From NCBI GenBank assembly GCA_036365455.1, contig JAWQUS010000010.1:20632501-20696500 (forward strand): a stretch of DNA of 64,000 bases. Reading direction: 5' to 3'. The notes below the pieces were generated by a model that searched no databases, had not been told where the DNA came from, and saw only the letters and a program-made list of their open reading frames with translations. The position numbers were made by a program, and so were the translations under genes. The stretch's first letter is position 1. Each line of letters begins with the position of its first letter. This document shows, piece by piece, positions 11,995 to 23,505 of this stretch. The DNA comes from Macrosoma leucophasiata. Its lineage: Eukaryota; Arthropoda; Insecta; Lepidoptera; Hedylidae.

Positions 11995-12200
11995 TAATAT
12001 TATAAAGAGGAAAACTTTGTTTGTTTGGTTGTATTGAATAGGCTCAAAAACTACTGGACCGATTTTAAAAATCTTTCACCATTCGAAAGCTACTTTATCC
12101 ACGAGTAACATAGGCTATATTTTTATTTTGGGAAAATATGGGGTTCCGTATATTTTATTCCGGATATTTGGATTTTCGGACACAAGGTGTAAAAAATCAA
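11995..12200 (+). mobile_element. Rep-J end (aggaaaactttgtttgtttg)
   Basis: Contains aactactggaccgatttt and gagtaacataggctatattt, typical of a widespread insect non-autonomous repeat. Boundaries are approximate. Confidence 0.6.
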
Positions 12201-12279
12201 CCAGAAAAGTTACTTATTTTGCGTAGGTACCCTGCCTAAACTATAAAAGATAGAACCATAAAATGTTGTAATTAATTGT

Positions 12280-12515
12280 AGATCTTATAAATATCAACAA
12301 AAAAGTCCGCGACACACTATATATATCTATGTCGAGTGAGGCACAACAACCATTTTTTATATAAAAATCTAGATTTTTTTTGGACTACATTTAAACGCGT
12401 TTATTTTACTCATACTGTTAATCAAATCTTCTTTTATAAGAATTAATTTGACGCTAAAACCAATAGGAGAGGGTAGGTAACGTTGCAAACGCGCGAAGCC
12501 GGGGCGGGCCACTAG
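12280..12515 (-). mobile_element. Rep-J relative
   Basis: The minus strand begins near ggcttcgcgcg and includes cactcgacatagatat and gtcgcggactttttt, common in lepidopteran repeats. Confidence 0.45.
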
Positions 12516-12600
12516 TTGATAAAAAAAACAATTTCACTCATACAAGTCATGACCTCTTCCAAAATCTATTCGTCCTGTAATATCTGGCACAGAAGCAAAA

Positions 12601-12760
12601 CATGTTTTTATATTATTTCGCATTAACACATGCTTGTGAAATATATTTGTTATTTTTAAAGAAAAATGGAAAGAAAAATTTGACTTCAGGCGAGATTCGA
12701 ACTCGCGACCTACTGGGAATCTAGTCCAAAACAAAAAAAAATTTTCTTTCCATTTTTCCA
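12601..12760 (-). mobile_element. Rep-C element, 3' part
   Basis: It contains the Rep-C tail (tatttcgcattaacacatgc, aaagaaaaatggaaagaaaa) and the T-arm half of the tRNA-like part, then breaks off at ctagtcc into an A-rich run followed by a second, inverted piece of the tail (ttttctttccatttttcc). Confidence 0.7.
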
Positions 12761-13030
12761 CAAAAAACATGTTTGGCCCCAGTAGTGCATGTGCAATGAG
12801 ATATTTTTATAAAATAACATAACTTCATTAAAGTTAGAAGTTTATAATTCTACTTACTTCATCTTCCTTCCTGATCACTCAACGGTGAGGGAATCCGGAA
12901 AATTAGACACTGTTTTATTATCCCATAACGTAATTGTCTTAATTATAGGTATGCTTGATCACAACGGAACACTATAGCTTAACATGAAGCGTTGATTTAT
13001 TGTTGTAGGCAAAAAAAAAAGGTGTCATAT

Positions 13031-13117
13031 TTGTGTGGGCGTCTATAGGCTCCAGTCATCACATAACATCAATGTGAACTGCGTGTTTGCTTGCCACCTT
13101 CATTACATTAAAAAAAC
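13031..13117 (+). repeat. Rep-A 3' fragment
   Basis: Only the last ~85 bp (tgtgtgggcgtctataggct to the A tail) are present. Confidence 0.7.
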
Positions 13118-13226
13118 TGAAATCTAAATATTTATAATATCTCGAACTTTTCAGTTTCTGTGTTGAAAATACTGAATGATATATAGTAGTAGGTACTAGA
13201 TATATGATAGTAGTGAAAAGATCATC

Positions 13227-14319
13227 CGCGCGTCATAGAGCAACACGGGCCACCAGCCGCGGGGCACCGGCGGGGAGTAGCCATAGCGTTTATTACTCAT
13301 TCTGTCTGTCATTTATTCCGGGGTGACATACGTGTGTGACACACACACTCACTACAAAAATCGTCTGTTTCTACGAAACTCACACGTTTTAGCAAAATAC
13401 ATTAACAATTTCACGCACACATTTAAACCAGGTACAGGAAGCGCTTTCCCTATTTTAATTTTTATCGGGTAAATTGATAGGTTAGAATATTTTTACCCTA
13501 TAAAAACGCCAAACAACTTGGTTACCTTTCGATTGACTTACTCTATCATACGGAAAGCCTTTAATAGGGTTTCTCTTTAAATAAGTTGTTAAAACGTGCA
13601 TTTTATGTTACCCTTTCTGATAGGGTAACCTTATCGCATGCGATGCAATAGGCTAAAGCGCTTTCTCTGGACTTGGCGGGGCGCTGCACACGTAGTTAAA
13701 ATAAACCCTATTTTAATGGCATTGCATTACAAATTTAACAAATGGGTAATGGTTTGTTGCTATCAACTTGGGCGATGCAATCAACTTCGGTAAGCAAAAA
13801 CCCTATCACTAAAAGATTAAACTAAGCGCTTAAAGTAAAGGCTAAATCTATCCTAACATTAGGGTTACCCTAACGTTATGATAGATTATAAGGTTACCTT
13901 GGGTAAGACTTTCTGGAGGATAATATGGCAGCAAGATACCCAATCGCAAGGATAAAAATTTAAAGCACTTTTAAAATTAGCCGCTAATCCGGTCCCTGAT
14001 TTAAACATCTAGGCGACAGGGGTAGGAAGACTTGTACTTGTACTTTGACAGAGGGGAAAGCCTGCATATGGCTACTCCCCTCCGTCACAGTACAATTATG
14101 AACAGTATGGAAACTACGTACACAACGTTCGAAACGGCACACTCACAAAAACATGCGCAATATGCGCATGGACGAGGCCCCTAAGCGGTTTTCGCGGTGT
14201 GGCTTCCACTCGAGCGTTAATGCGCATGTTTGTGTGAGTGCACCCTATCGAACGTTTTGTACGTAGTTTCCATTCTGTTCATATTTGTACTGTGCCTCCG
14301 TGTTGCTCTATGCCGCGCG
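13227..14319. mobile_element. larger inverted-repeat element, about 1.1 kb, host of the MITE
   Basis: Left arm cgcgcgtcatagagcaacac (13227 on) and ggggagtagccatag mirror the right arm (ggctactcccc, tgttgctctatgccgcgcg). The left arm has about 21 extra bases and the right is split by Rep-N. The interior is rich in short motifs such as ggtaacc, agggttaccc and agcgctt. No reading frame is visible. Confidence 0.65.
14086..14294. mobile_element. inverted-repeat MITE with 7-bp target duplication (Rep-N), copy 1
   Basis: Terminal inverted repeats of about 75 bp begin cacagtacaa and include ggaaactacgtac and acactcac. The perfect 7-bp duplication cctccgt lies at 14079-14085 and 14295-14301. It has no coding capacity. 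It interrupts one arm of a larger inverted-repeat element. Confidence 0.87.
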
Positions 14320-14681
14320 TCGTCAGCGTGTAGCACGCGTAACGTAGCATCAACTTAACTTGAAAAAACTTTCAAATTATGATATTCAATTACATATTTT
14401 TTACAAGTAAAAAGGCGTGAAATTGTCCTCATGTTTACAAGACCCAGAATCAGTTTTTTTAAATAAGGTAAAAAGTACACCGAAATAAGTAGGTAATGAT
14501 TAAAACTGTCAACGACGATGATAGATACGGTACTTGAGGTACGTTTACGTGACCATACAGCCTCGTTTAATTTTTTTAATTCTTAAATTTATATTTTTTA
14601 GTTTACATTGTTTAAGTAGTAACTTTTTTATATTATGAAGGGGCTTTACAGTTCACATTGATGGTAAGTAAATATTGTAAA

Positions 14682-14990
14682 TGTTTTTATATTATTTCGC
14701 ATACACACATGCTTGTGAAATATATTTTATTTAAAGAAAAATGGAAAGAAAAAATTGACTTCAGGCGAGACTCTAACTCGCGGCCTACTGGGAATCTAGT
14801 CCAGTCGCTCTTCCAATTGAGCTACTGAAGTCCTGCCCGATTTGTCAAATCTTTCCTTCACATTTATTGCCTTGCTTTATGGTAGCAGTAACGCCATCTA
14901 TTGCCAACTATGCTAGTTAGGCAACCGATATAATAGACTTTTCAGTTTATTGAATATCGTAAAGAAGTCGCTTTTACCCTTAATAATTAA
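14682..14990 (-). mobile_element. Rep-C tRNA-like element, left half of a head-to-head pair
   Basis: A full Rep-C copy on the minus strand. The tRNA-like part is 14758-14831, with 7-bp acceptor pairing (ACTTCAG/CTGAAGT), a D arm, a T arm and B-box-like GAGTTAGAGTC. The 5' module ends at cgcttttacccttaataatt. Confidence 0.8.
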
Positions 14991-14995
14991 ATTAT

Positions 14996-15108
14996 CAATT
15001 GGAAGAGCGGCTGGACTAGATTCCCAGTAGGCCGCGAGTTCGAGTCTCGCCTGAAGTCAAATTTTTCTTTCCAGTTTTCTTTAAATAAATTAAATATTGT
15101 AAAGCCAT
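14996..15108 (+). mobile_element. Rep-C element, right half of a head-to-head pair
   Basis: Starts abruptly at caattggaagagcggctgg inside the tRNA-like D loop and runs through its 3' half and the tail. It forms an inverted repeat with 14682-14990. Confidence 0.8.
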
Positions 15109-15150
15109 AAGCATTTACATAAAAATAAGAGATTTCAATGTAGAGAAATG

Positions 15151-15325
15151 CGTTGCCACTCTCAAGGTCTAAATTGTTGTGCCTCTGTGTTGGAAATTAC
15201 AGGGCCGTACATAACCACCTGATCGTAACACTATAGCGCTGAGCACTACCATTAAGCGGCAATTAAATTAGCCTTTGCTCTTTTAATTGCCTCCCCGGCT
15301 CATCACTGGAACTCTACCACTAGTA
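15151..15325 (-). repeat. Rep-A retroposon, diverged, 3' end missing
   Basis: Minus copy with ggaaattacagggccgtaca and an unusual insertion after gcggcaatt. Confidence 0.7.
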
Positions 15326-15732
15326 GAAGTTGTTCATAATTTAACGTTCCTATTAGTGTAGAAATAAATATCTAAATAAATATAGGTACATTTTCTTCAC
15401 TACATAGCTGAAGTAGGTGTACCTACTATCTTTCTAAATAGTATTTTACATAAATTGTTAAATTATCGGTCTTCTAAAAATGTAACAACTGAGGATTAAT
15501 AGGCGATTAAATTTACCTGTTGCTTAGAAAAAAAAACATAAATTAAAAAGTTTGAAAAAAAAGTTGCAAAGAGAAATAAAAACGAAGTATTAATCAAATT
15601 ACAACAAATGTATCTATTTGCTTTATACCATGAATTCTATTTTTGAAAATCTTGGAAAGGACAAAATAATCGAAAGCGGGTAGTTACGAAAAACAAAATT
15701 CCGATTATAAATAAGTACATATAAATGAGATA

Positions 15733-15838
15733 GACGAGGCACGAGATATGTGGCGGTCAGGTTTGTCAGGACCTGGATATCTGGCTCTCTACACTCTCTG
15801 CCTACCGCGTTAGGGACCTGGCGTGAAGATACATATAT
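15733..15838 (+). repeat. Rep-M, copy 1
   Basis: Contains gacgaggcacgaga, ggatatctggctctctacac and ttagggacctggcgtgaag; matches 61976-62122 inverted. Confidence 0.7.
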
Positions 15839-15943
15839 ACATTTACATGAAAATTATTCAATCCTCCTGAAATCCATTAAGAATGACATCATTATAACGT
15901 GTATAATTATCAGCCTTTTACGGCATACACGATGAATAACTTT

Positions 15944-16232
15944 TTCTGGTGGTAATTCCAGTTCAGGAGCTTGAGGGCGTAGTCACTAACGTATCACCTA
16001 ATCTATCTGCCGCTGAATGGCAGGTACTGTTCAGCACTATCGTGTTCCGGTTAGGTGGTAAGGTAAGGCTCCGTAATAACTATCACAGAGACATAATAAC
16101 TTGGTCTCAGGGGTCGCAACACATCCGCATTTTTCGTCTGGTTTTTGTGTAGATGTCTATAGGCTACAGTTATAACTTAACATCAATGTGAACTCCATGC
16201 CTGTTTGCCACCTTGCTCACATAAGAAAAATA
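15944..16232 (+). repeat. Rep-A, older subfamily
   Basis: Full-length but diverged; has aataactatcacagagacat where young copies have aatttccggcacagaggcat. This defines an older subfamily. Confidence 0.75.
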
Positions 16233-17839
16233 CTTTAAAACTACGCCCGATAAAAGAACGATTCATCAAATTGCAACTCAAGAATGCCAATAACTTGTAC
16301 CAGTACTTTCCACGCTCCCTACGCACGCTATTCACTTTATCGTTGAAGCTAAATGCAAATCCAACACTAAGTAGTCGACATCAACTCCTTAACAAGCTGA
16401 AAACAACTTGGCATCGTTCATGCCGCGACGTGAATTACCGTTTAACTTTACTGCAGCGTTTACGTTAATACGCCTGTGTAAGAGGTATGAATGAAAAACG
16501 CAGACGCGATTAATTCAATGGAATCGCTACTTGTCTGTTATCGAAGTTGAAGAACCAGTTAAGTGCAAGTAGGATGGTACGTTAGGTGTTCCGTATGTTC
16601 GAATAATATTGCCAATGGTATTACCAATCGGGATCAACATCAATTACGCATTTAAAAAAGTCAAAAGGGCTTTGCATTATTAGATTCTACCATTTTTCAA
16701 TGAAGAATCTTATTTTTTGACTTGTTAGAGTTTTGTAGTCTATAAAAAACCTTTATAGTTTTGCCATATCCGTCCGTCCGTCTATCCGCTGCTTAGCTCA
16801 ATAGATTATTATTATCATAAAGCTGTAATTTGGCACAAATATACACATTAGTTACCTACGCCAAGAAAGTGATCGAATTTAATCTTAGGATACATACCTA
16901 CACGTGGCGATGTTACCTTCTTTGTTTCTCGCGCATCCCCTTGTAAGATGTTTTTGTAAACTTCATTAAAAAGTATTGCATGTTTCAGAAAACCATTTTT
17001 TCATTACGGGTAGCATTTGTGAAATATGAAGCTTAAACGTGACAATTAGTGTCAAAGGGCCCTCCCCCCCTCTTTCACCAAGGGAATCCTGCATATCTCG
17101 TTTCCGACATACACTTGTCCGGTTGTTTATATTATTCTCCTTGATTAAGGCCATATGAACACCGTAACCTATTGTAAATTTCTATCGGTTATATAGTATT
17201 ATACTATATATAGTATAATAATTTATAACCGATAATAGCAACACCAATAACAAAGGGAGAATCCCTCTGACAGACATAAACAGACAGACTACGAGTCGAG
17301 GTTTAATGATACGATTCTATTGGTCACAATTTACATAGGGAACCCAAAAAACGAAACGGTTGCGTGCACGTCATTTAAAATGAACAGCCTGTATATCATT
17401 TTGATGAAAGTGTAAACTATGTTGCTATGTTGGCCCCTTGGCTTATAAATAACCTTTTTACATATGTTCCAGTAAAGCAAATTATACATTTATAAATGAG
17501 AAAGTTACTGGTGAACGTAATTACGTTTTTTATTTCAATACTAATTTATTGGATCTTAAGTCAAGTTCACTGTTCAGCGGCCATATCATATTGCTTATTA
17601 CCTTATGACCTTTTATTGTCAACCTTAACTGAATTGCTATTAGCTTTGTCTCGTTCCTTCATACGCGCTATCACATTAAGACAAATGAGACAAAATTTTG
17701 GCAGCGCCTAAATCGAATCGCAATAAGACGTCATGGTACGGACTTACCCGTTAATTTTGTTTCATTTGTTTTGTATTTCAACGCGTATGCAGAAACAAGG
17801 CAAAGCTCATCAGTTTAGGTTCACAATAAAAGGGGTGAA
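16233..17839. other. no recognisable feature apart from the 17.2-kb palindrome
   Basis: Several short open frames (for example 16205-16468) look like chance. Confidence 0.55.
17183..17234. other. 52-bp AT-rich palindrome
   Basis: tatcggttata at one end and tataaccgata at the other; the centre tatactatatatagtata has no loop. Confidence 0.75.
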
Positions 17840-18179
17840 AGGGGTCTCAACCAACACCATCGAGACCCAAGCCAATCTCACCTGCACGTGGTGCACCCTG
17901 CTACACAACAAACGAGGCTCTGGCGACCTGCCAACACGCACTGGACCAGCGTGGCGGGTTATGGTCTAAACCGGAAATGGAAATGCAGACGAGGAAAAGG
18001 CCCCAAGTGCCCGGCGGCTCCAGGAGCAAAACCGGCGTAGACGGGCGCTGGTCGAGCTCTGGAGCCAGGGGTGCTAAGAATCTCCGGGTGAGTCGCTTCC
18101 GTCAAACAACTTCGGCATGCACAACGGAAAACCGACGTAGGTTATCACTGGTAACAACAATACACGCACGTTAAGGACA

Positions 18180-18515
18180 GACGAGAAAATTGCTGAGCTG
18201 GAAGAAGAATTGAACAATTTGCACTGGGACATCTTAGGTCTATCTGAAGTCCGTAGAGAGGGAGAGGGCACGATAACCCTGAAGTCTGGCAACTTGTTCT
18301 ACTACCGGGAGGGCGACCAGCAGTCCCAAGGTGGTGTCGGGTTTATCGTCCACAAGTCTCTCGTTAACAACATTGAATGCATCACGAGTGTGTCGAGTAG
18401 GGTCGCGTACTTGATACTCAGAATATCCAAGAGATATTCCTTGAAGGTCATCCAGGTCTACGCACCGACCTCGACACACCCGGACGACGAGGTGGAAGCT
18501 ATGTATGAGGAATAA
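18180..18515 (+). pseudogene. RTE LINE endonuclease, N-terminal part
   Basis: This stretch encodes the N-terminal half of an apurinic/apyrimidinic-type endonuclease that nicks target DNA for target-primed reverse transcription. Visible motifs are NNNTRTLRTDEKI, the catalytic-Glu block DILGLSEVRR, GGVGFIVHK and VIQVYAPTS. The frame closes at a stop just after EAMYEE (18513-18515). The following coding sequence continues in another frame, consistent with loss of one A in the GAGGAATAAG context near 18512. An in-frame stop lies just upstream at about 18140, so no start codon is certain. Confidence 0.85.
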
Positions 18516-18556
18516 GTAGGGCCATACATACTTCCAAAACGTATTTCACTGTTGTA

Positions 18557-20611
18557 ATGGGAGACTTCAACGCAAAGCTGGGCAATGGATGCGATAATGA
18601 GCTGAGAGTGGGGCAATTTGGATGTGGGAATCGAAACCCTAGGGGCCAGAGGCTGGCCAATTTTCTGGAGAAGGAGGAACTTTTTATGATGAACTCCTTT
18701 TTCAAGAAGCCGCCTCATAGGAAATGGACTTGGATGAGCCCCGACGGTTCCACAAAAAATGAGATAGGCTTCATTATGACCAACAAGAAACACATATTCA
18801 ATGATGTCTCCGTGATTCACAGGGTGAAAACCGGAAGTGATCACCGAATGGTTAGGGGCACATTGAATTTAAACATCAAGATCGAAAGATCTCGTCTAAT
18901 GAAGTCTACGCTCCGACCTACTGTTTCTCACATACAAAACCCCGCGAGCTTTCAGCTCGAATTGAAAAATCGCTTTGCTTGCCTGGAGGATTGCATCTCA
19001 GTGGACGATATGAATGACAGGTTGGTAGAAACTGTACAGTCGGTGGGGTATAAATACTTTAAAACTCGCCGACGAAATAGACCCCAAAAGCTAACCGATC
19101 AAACCTGCCTTACGGCAGAACGACGCTCAATGACACTGCAGACCTCTGATGAAGCTGAAAAATACCGGCAACTTAATAGACAGATCCAACAGTCCTTGCG
19201 GCACGATATCAGATCCTTCAACACAAAATGTGTACAGGAAACGATAGAGAGAAACAAGGGCTCCAAAGTGTTTGCAAGGGATCTGTTTATTGGACAGAGC
19301 CGGCTGATGCAGCTGAAGACAGAAGACGGCAGTTTAGCGTCGACTAAGCCTGAGGTATTGCGGGAGATCGAGAGGTTCTATGGGCAGTTATATACCTCGG
19401 TCGCACAACCTGCCTCTGATTTGGTTAGAGACCCGAGAGCCAAATTAACCCGACACTATACCGAAGATATCCCGGACATCAGCCTGTACGAGATTAGGAT
19501 GGCCCTCAAACAGCTTAAGAACAACAAGGCGCCTGGAGAGGACGGAATCACTACAGAGCTTCTGCAAGCGGGTGGATCACCGTTACTGAAAGTCCTTCAG
19601 AAGCTCTTTAATTCCGTCCTATTCGAAGGTACTACGCCAGAAGCATGGAACAGAGGCGTGGTGGTGCTTTTCTTCAAAAAAGGTTATAAAGCCCTATTGA
19701 AGAACTATAGACCCACCTCGCTTCTGAGCCATGTCTACAAGCTGTTTTCGAGGGTGATCACGAACCGTCTCGCTCGCAGGTTTGATGACTTACAGCCTCC
19801 CGAACAAGCCGGTTTCCGAAAAGGCTATAGTACCATAGACCACATACACACGCGGCAGGTTATACAGAAGTCCGAGGAGTATAACCGGCCATTATGCTTT
19901 GCGTTCGTGGACTATGAGAAAGCCTTTGATTCGGTTGAAACATGGGCTGTGCTGCAGTGTTTACAGCGTTGCCACATTGACTATCGGTACATCGAAGTGC
20001 TGAAGTGTCTGTATAAAAACTCCACCATGTCAGTCCGAGTACAGGACCAATGCACGAGGGCGATTCCTTTGCAGAGGGGAGTAAGACAGGGAGATGTCAT
20101 TTCACCCCTGCTCTTCACCAATGCAATGGAACACGCCTTCAAGCTCCTGGAATGGCAAGGACTAGGCATCAATGTCAACGGCGAATACATCACTCACCTT
20201 CGGTTTGCCGACGATATTATAGTCATGGCAGAGTCACTGGAAGATCTCTGCACAATGCTCGAAGACCTCAATCGAGTGTCCCAAGGAGTGGGCCTTAAAA
20301 TGAAAATGGATAAGACCAAGGTCATGTTTAATAACCTTGTATCGCCCACTCCAGTATCTGTTGGGAACTCGATCCCCGAAGTTGTCGACGAATATATCTA
20401 TTTAGGACACATCATACAACTAGGCAGGTCGAACTTCGAGAAAGAGGTAATTCGCCGAATCCAATTCGGCTGGGCAGCGTTCGGGAAGTTAAGGAGCGTT
20501 TTCTCGTCAAACATCCCGCAGTCCTTGAAGACGAAAGTCTTTAACCAGTGCGTTTTACCGGTGATGACCTACGGTGCCGAGACGTGGTCTCTCACTATGG
20601 GTCTCGTATGA
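18557..20611 (+). pseudogene. RTE LINE endonuclease C-terminus plus reverse transcriptase
   Basis: This open frame of 684 codons begins with the endonuclease motif MGDFNAKLG, then WTWMSPDGSTKNEI and TGSDHRMV. The Asp expected after NEI (NEIDFI in intact relatives) is Gly here (NEIGFIM), so nuclease activity is probably lost. Reverse transcriptase motifs follow in order: KNNKAPGEDGI, PTSLLSHVYKLFSRVI, PEQAGFRKGYSTIDHI, FVDYEKAFDSV, RGVRQGDVISPLLF and the catalytic FADDIIVMAESLEDL. The ATG used here is internal; the true protein started upstream, before the frameshift near 18512. The frame ends at an in-frame TGA at 20609-20611, while homologous sequence continues beyond it. Confidence 0.93.
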
Positions 20612-20965
20612 AAGCTCCAAGTCACTCAGCGGTCAATGGAAAGGGCTATGCTCGGCGTTTCCCTACTGGATCGAATCAGAAATGAGGAGATCCGTAGGCG
20701 AACGAAAGTCGCTGACATAGCCAAGCAGATTTCCAAGCTGAAGTGGCAATGGGCAAGGCACATAGCTCGGAGAACCGATAGCCGCTGGGGCAGAAAGGTT
20801 CTCGAGTGGAGACCACGTGTCGGCTAACACAGCGTAGGACGTCCACCTGCAAGATGGACCGACGACCTGATCAAGGCTGCAGGTACCCGCTGGATGCACG
20901 GCGCTTCCGATCGGTCGGCATGGAGGTCATTGGGGGAGGCCTATGTTCAGCAGTGGACGTCTTAT
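20612..20965 (+). pseudogene. RTE LINE C-terminal tail beyond the nonsense codon
   Basis: The reverse transcriptase frame continues after the TGA with MERAMLGVSL, EEIRRRTKVADIAKQISKL, KWQWARHIARR, VLEWRPR, a second stop (TAA, 20824-20826), then GRPPARWTDDL, RSLGEAYVQQWTSYG and a natural-looking TGA. This GRPPxRWxDD tail is typical of RTE and related LINEs. Two nonsense codons in about 220 bases show neutral decay. Confidence 0.9.
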
Positions 20966-21295
20966 GGCTGATATGATAAACAGGTACGTAAATCACCTTG
21001 AAATAAATATTAATGTACACGCAAAAATGTACGATGCTGCGAAAATTTATTGATTTGCCAGAGATTAATAATGATATAATTATAACTGTCAATAATGAAC
21101 GGCGAAGGCGCATCATTAATTTCGTTATTTATCTTTAAAATAACCCAGGACCTTGGTTTGCATTACACAATTGGAGATCTTGCACTTAGAAATAATCATT
21201 AAGTAATATTGATCGTGGAAATGCATTTACTTATTGCTTATTTGTAGATGGAAGCGTGTTAGATGCGGCCTTCTTTTTGTGATCAATGCAGTATT

Positions 21296-21400
21296 TATTT
21301 ATTCTTTATTGAACACAAGTTCAAACAAAGGGCGGACATAATGCCTAGTGGCATTCTCTACCAGTCAACCCTCATCATAAAGACATATTGAGGTAGGTAT
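21296..21400 (-). mobile_element. Rep-K, second copy
   Basis: Shares ttattctttattgaacaca, gggcggacataatgcctagt and taccagtcaaccctcatcat with the 9.8-kb copy. Confidence 0.55.
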
Positions 21401-21896
21401 TTAAACTTATAAATAAAGAAAACATAATGTAAAGAATACAAAAACATGATCTTACAAAATAATAATAAATATATATAACTATATCAATAATACACATAAA
21501 CAGATACATATACATAAATAAATAAATACCTAAATAAGTAAATAAATATTTAAGTATCCATGATTTTTATATTATTAATGAATAGGTTAATTGAGCGTCG
21601 ATTTTGATATTTGAGAAAATGCAATTCTGTATTAAATTACGACCTATTCTCAGACCTACCGAATATCTGTATCGAGTCAAAGATCTTTATTGAGGTTTAT
21701 TGGCGGCTTGACCTCTAAAATTTCCAAAAATGTAACGTGCATTACTCTTTTTATTTTAAATCTGTTTTAGTGGTAGTTTTTGACGTCAGTATTTAAAAAA
21801 AAAAACAGTCATTTAGGTACTTATTTAAGATAGAGGTAGAAGCAGTGAGGAGGTGCTGAAAACTCTACTTAACATTACTAAATAACGCCTTATAGT

Positions 21897-22112
21897 AAGC
21901 CGCTAAATGGTAGTTCAGCACTATCGTGTTCCGGTCAAGTGGTAATGTACGGAACTGTAATTTCCGGCACAGAGACATAACACCTAATGTCTCAGGAGTG
22001 GCAGCGCATCTGCATTTTGACCTCTGGTCATTGTGTGGGTGTCTATAGGCTGCAGTCTTCACTTAACATCAATGTGAACTGCACGCTTGTTTGCCACTTT
22101 TACTACATAAAA
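21897..22112 (+). repeat. Rep-A retroposon, 5'-truncated
   Basis: Begins at the gccgctaaatggtag motif and continues to the 3' end. Confidence 0.82.
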
Positions 22113-23097
22113 GAAGCCATTATTATATATAATTCAGACCCAATTTTCGAAAAATCCATATTTCAGACGAACAGTCAAATCAAATTATATAAGACATAAA
22201 TACCTCAATCACGCAATAGCAACAATAAATTATGCGCCTGTACCTTGAATATTGAATTACGCGATGACGTCTCAGATGATTTATCTAAAAATGTCCTCGT
22301 AACATGTCATGTGGTTATATTTAACAAAAAACCGCGAATGACTCACAACAATTACACCAGATATGGTTGCGCGTAAAAATCGTATTTTATCGTTTTTTAC
22401 GCAACGCAACTGCTCGTAAATATCGGTATTTACGGTAATCAGGCCTCCCATGTGGCTTTTGGCGGCAAACAAAAAAGAAACATTGTATTAAAGCTTGCTG
22501 TTTCTAAAATATTTACAGATTGGGCAGATATAAAAGTCAAATCGGCATCGGATAAACAAATATTCCTTCTACGGCTCTACATGCATATGCATAGTGGTGC
22601 TAGAATACTATCAGGTCTTAGAGCTGAGGTTTGATGTCTGGATCAGAGAATAAGTGTCAGATTAGATAATCATGTGAAGTTCTATACATTTATTTATTTA
22701 GAAAAAATGTGAAAAAGGTACCACAATCCAACCACAATCTTTCGGGGGTAATCGATTGAGTATTTTAAAGAGGAAATAACCTATTACAATTTTAGCCCGT
22801 CCTTAATATCAATTTCCTGGAGCTAGAACCATAATGCTGCGAGACCCCCCTTACCGCTTGTCCGAACTTCTACTATACTTTCATGTTTCATGGTATAAAA
22901 TTACGATTATGTATTGTCGACGTAACGAGTCAGAGAGTCAGAGAGCATGTTCCGAGCATCATCAAGAGTCGGGTAGGGACTTAACATATTATTTCGAAGT
23001 AATCCATGTGCCACCAAATGGTGGCGTTCAGCATCAGCTACTGTGGTCAGCTTTAATGTATATCCCCGTAATTGTAGCACAGATACATTTTCTTTAC
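22113..23097. other. no recognisable feature
   Basis: AT-rich, short open frames without family resemblance. Confidence 0.6.
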
Positions 23098-23505
23098 ACC
23101 TATTTGTTCTGTTTCAAACTTTACTAGTTCAATACAGCCAGCTATTACCTACTTCTAAACCTAGATAATAAGTTAGCTTCAAAGGAGGAACTCGAAGGTA
23201 TAAACATAATTAAACATATTACTTAATCTGTCACTCGTAAAATGGTAATGAGCAATGCCTACTGTGTTCCGGTTAACAATTCACTGGCGCTTATTTTGCT
23301 TTAATGACAGAAATGCCAATCGCCAATCCGCTAGGCAAGCGTGGCGATTATGGCTTCTCCCCAAATGATGCACAACCCTTTTGTGGACGTCTTTGGGCAA
23401 GGCTTTTGCGAAACAGTAGACGTCTACCGGTTGTAGTAATGAACAGAAATGCTTGTGAATTTGAGACTTAACAGTGTTTTTTTAAGTTACTCCTGTGACT
23501 AGATG
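23098..23505 (+). repeat. segmental duplication unit 1 (contains decayed LINE tail)
   Basis: This ~408-bp block recurs in the same orientation at about 24395-24815 with roughly 90% identity and small indels. Inside, ggcttttgcgaaacagtag and what follows resemble a decayed RTE 3' end (compare aggcctatgttcagcagtgg at 20.94 kb). The block also contains a GTGGCGATTATGGC motif found more diverged at about 1.45 kb. Confidence 0.85.

Larger units (their letters stand above)
17840..20980 (+). mobile_element. RTE-clade non-LTR retrotransposon (LINE), nearly full length, inactive
   Basis: The element has the RTE layout: a short GC-rich 5' leader, one frame for an apurinic-type endonuclease followed by reverse transcriptase, a short tail domain, and a 3' end in a small TGAT-type repeat (gctgatatgat) rather than a long poly-A. 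The leader and the start of the endonuclease (about 17.84-18.2 kb) lie in several frames, so the exact 5' boundary is uncertain. I could not find clear target-site duplications. GC content and codon use differ sharply from the AT-rich surroundings, as expected for a fairly young insertion. Damage is described under the coding entries. Confidence 0.93.

Noticed and set aside
14758..14831. tRNA gene
   Set aside because: The tRNA fold is good, but the same sequence recurs with identical SINE flanks at four other sites, so it is a SINE head.
16205..16468. 87-codon frame rich in Lys, Leu and Arg
   Set aside because: Starts inside an old Rep-A copy; no recognisable motif.
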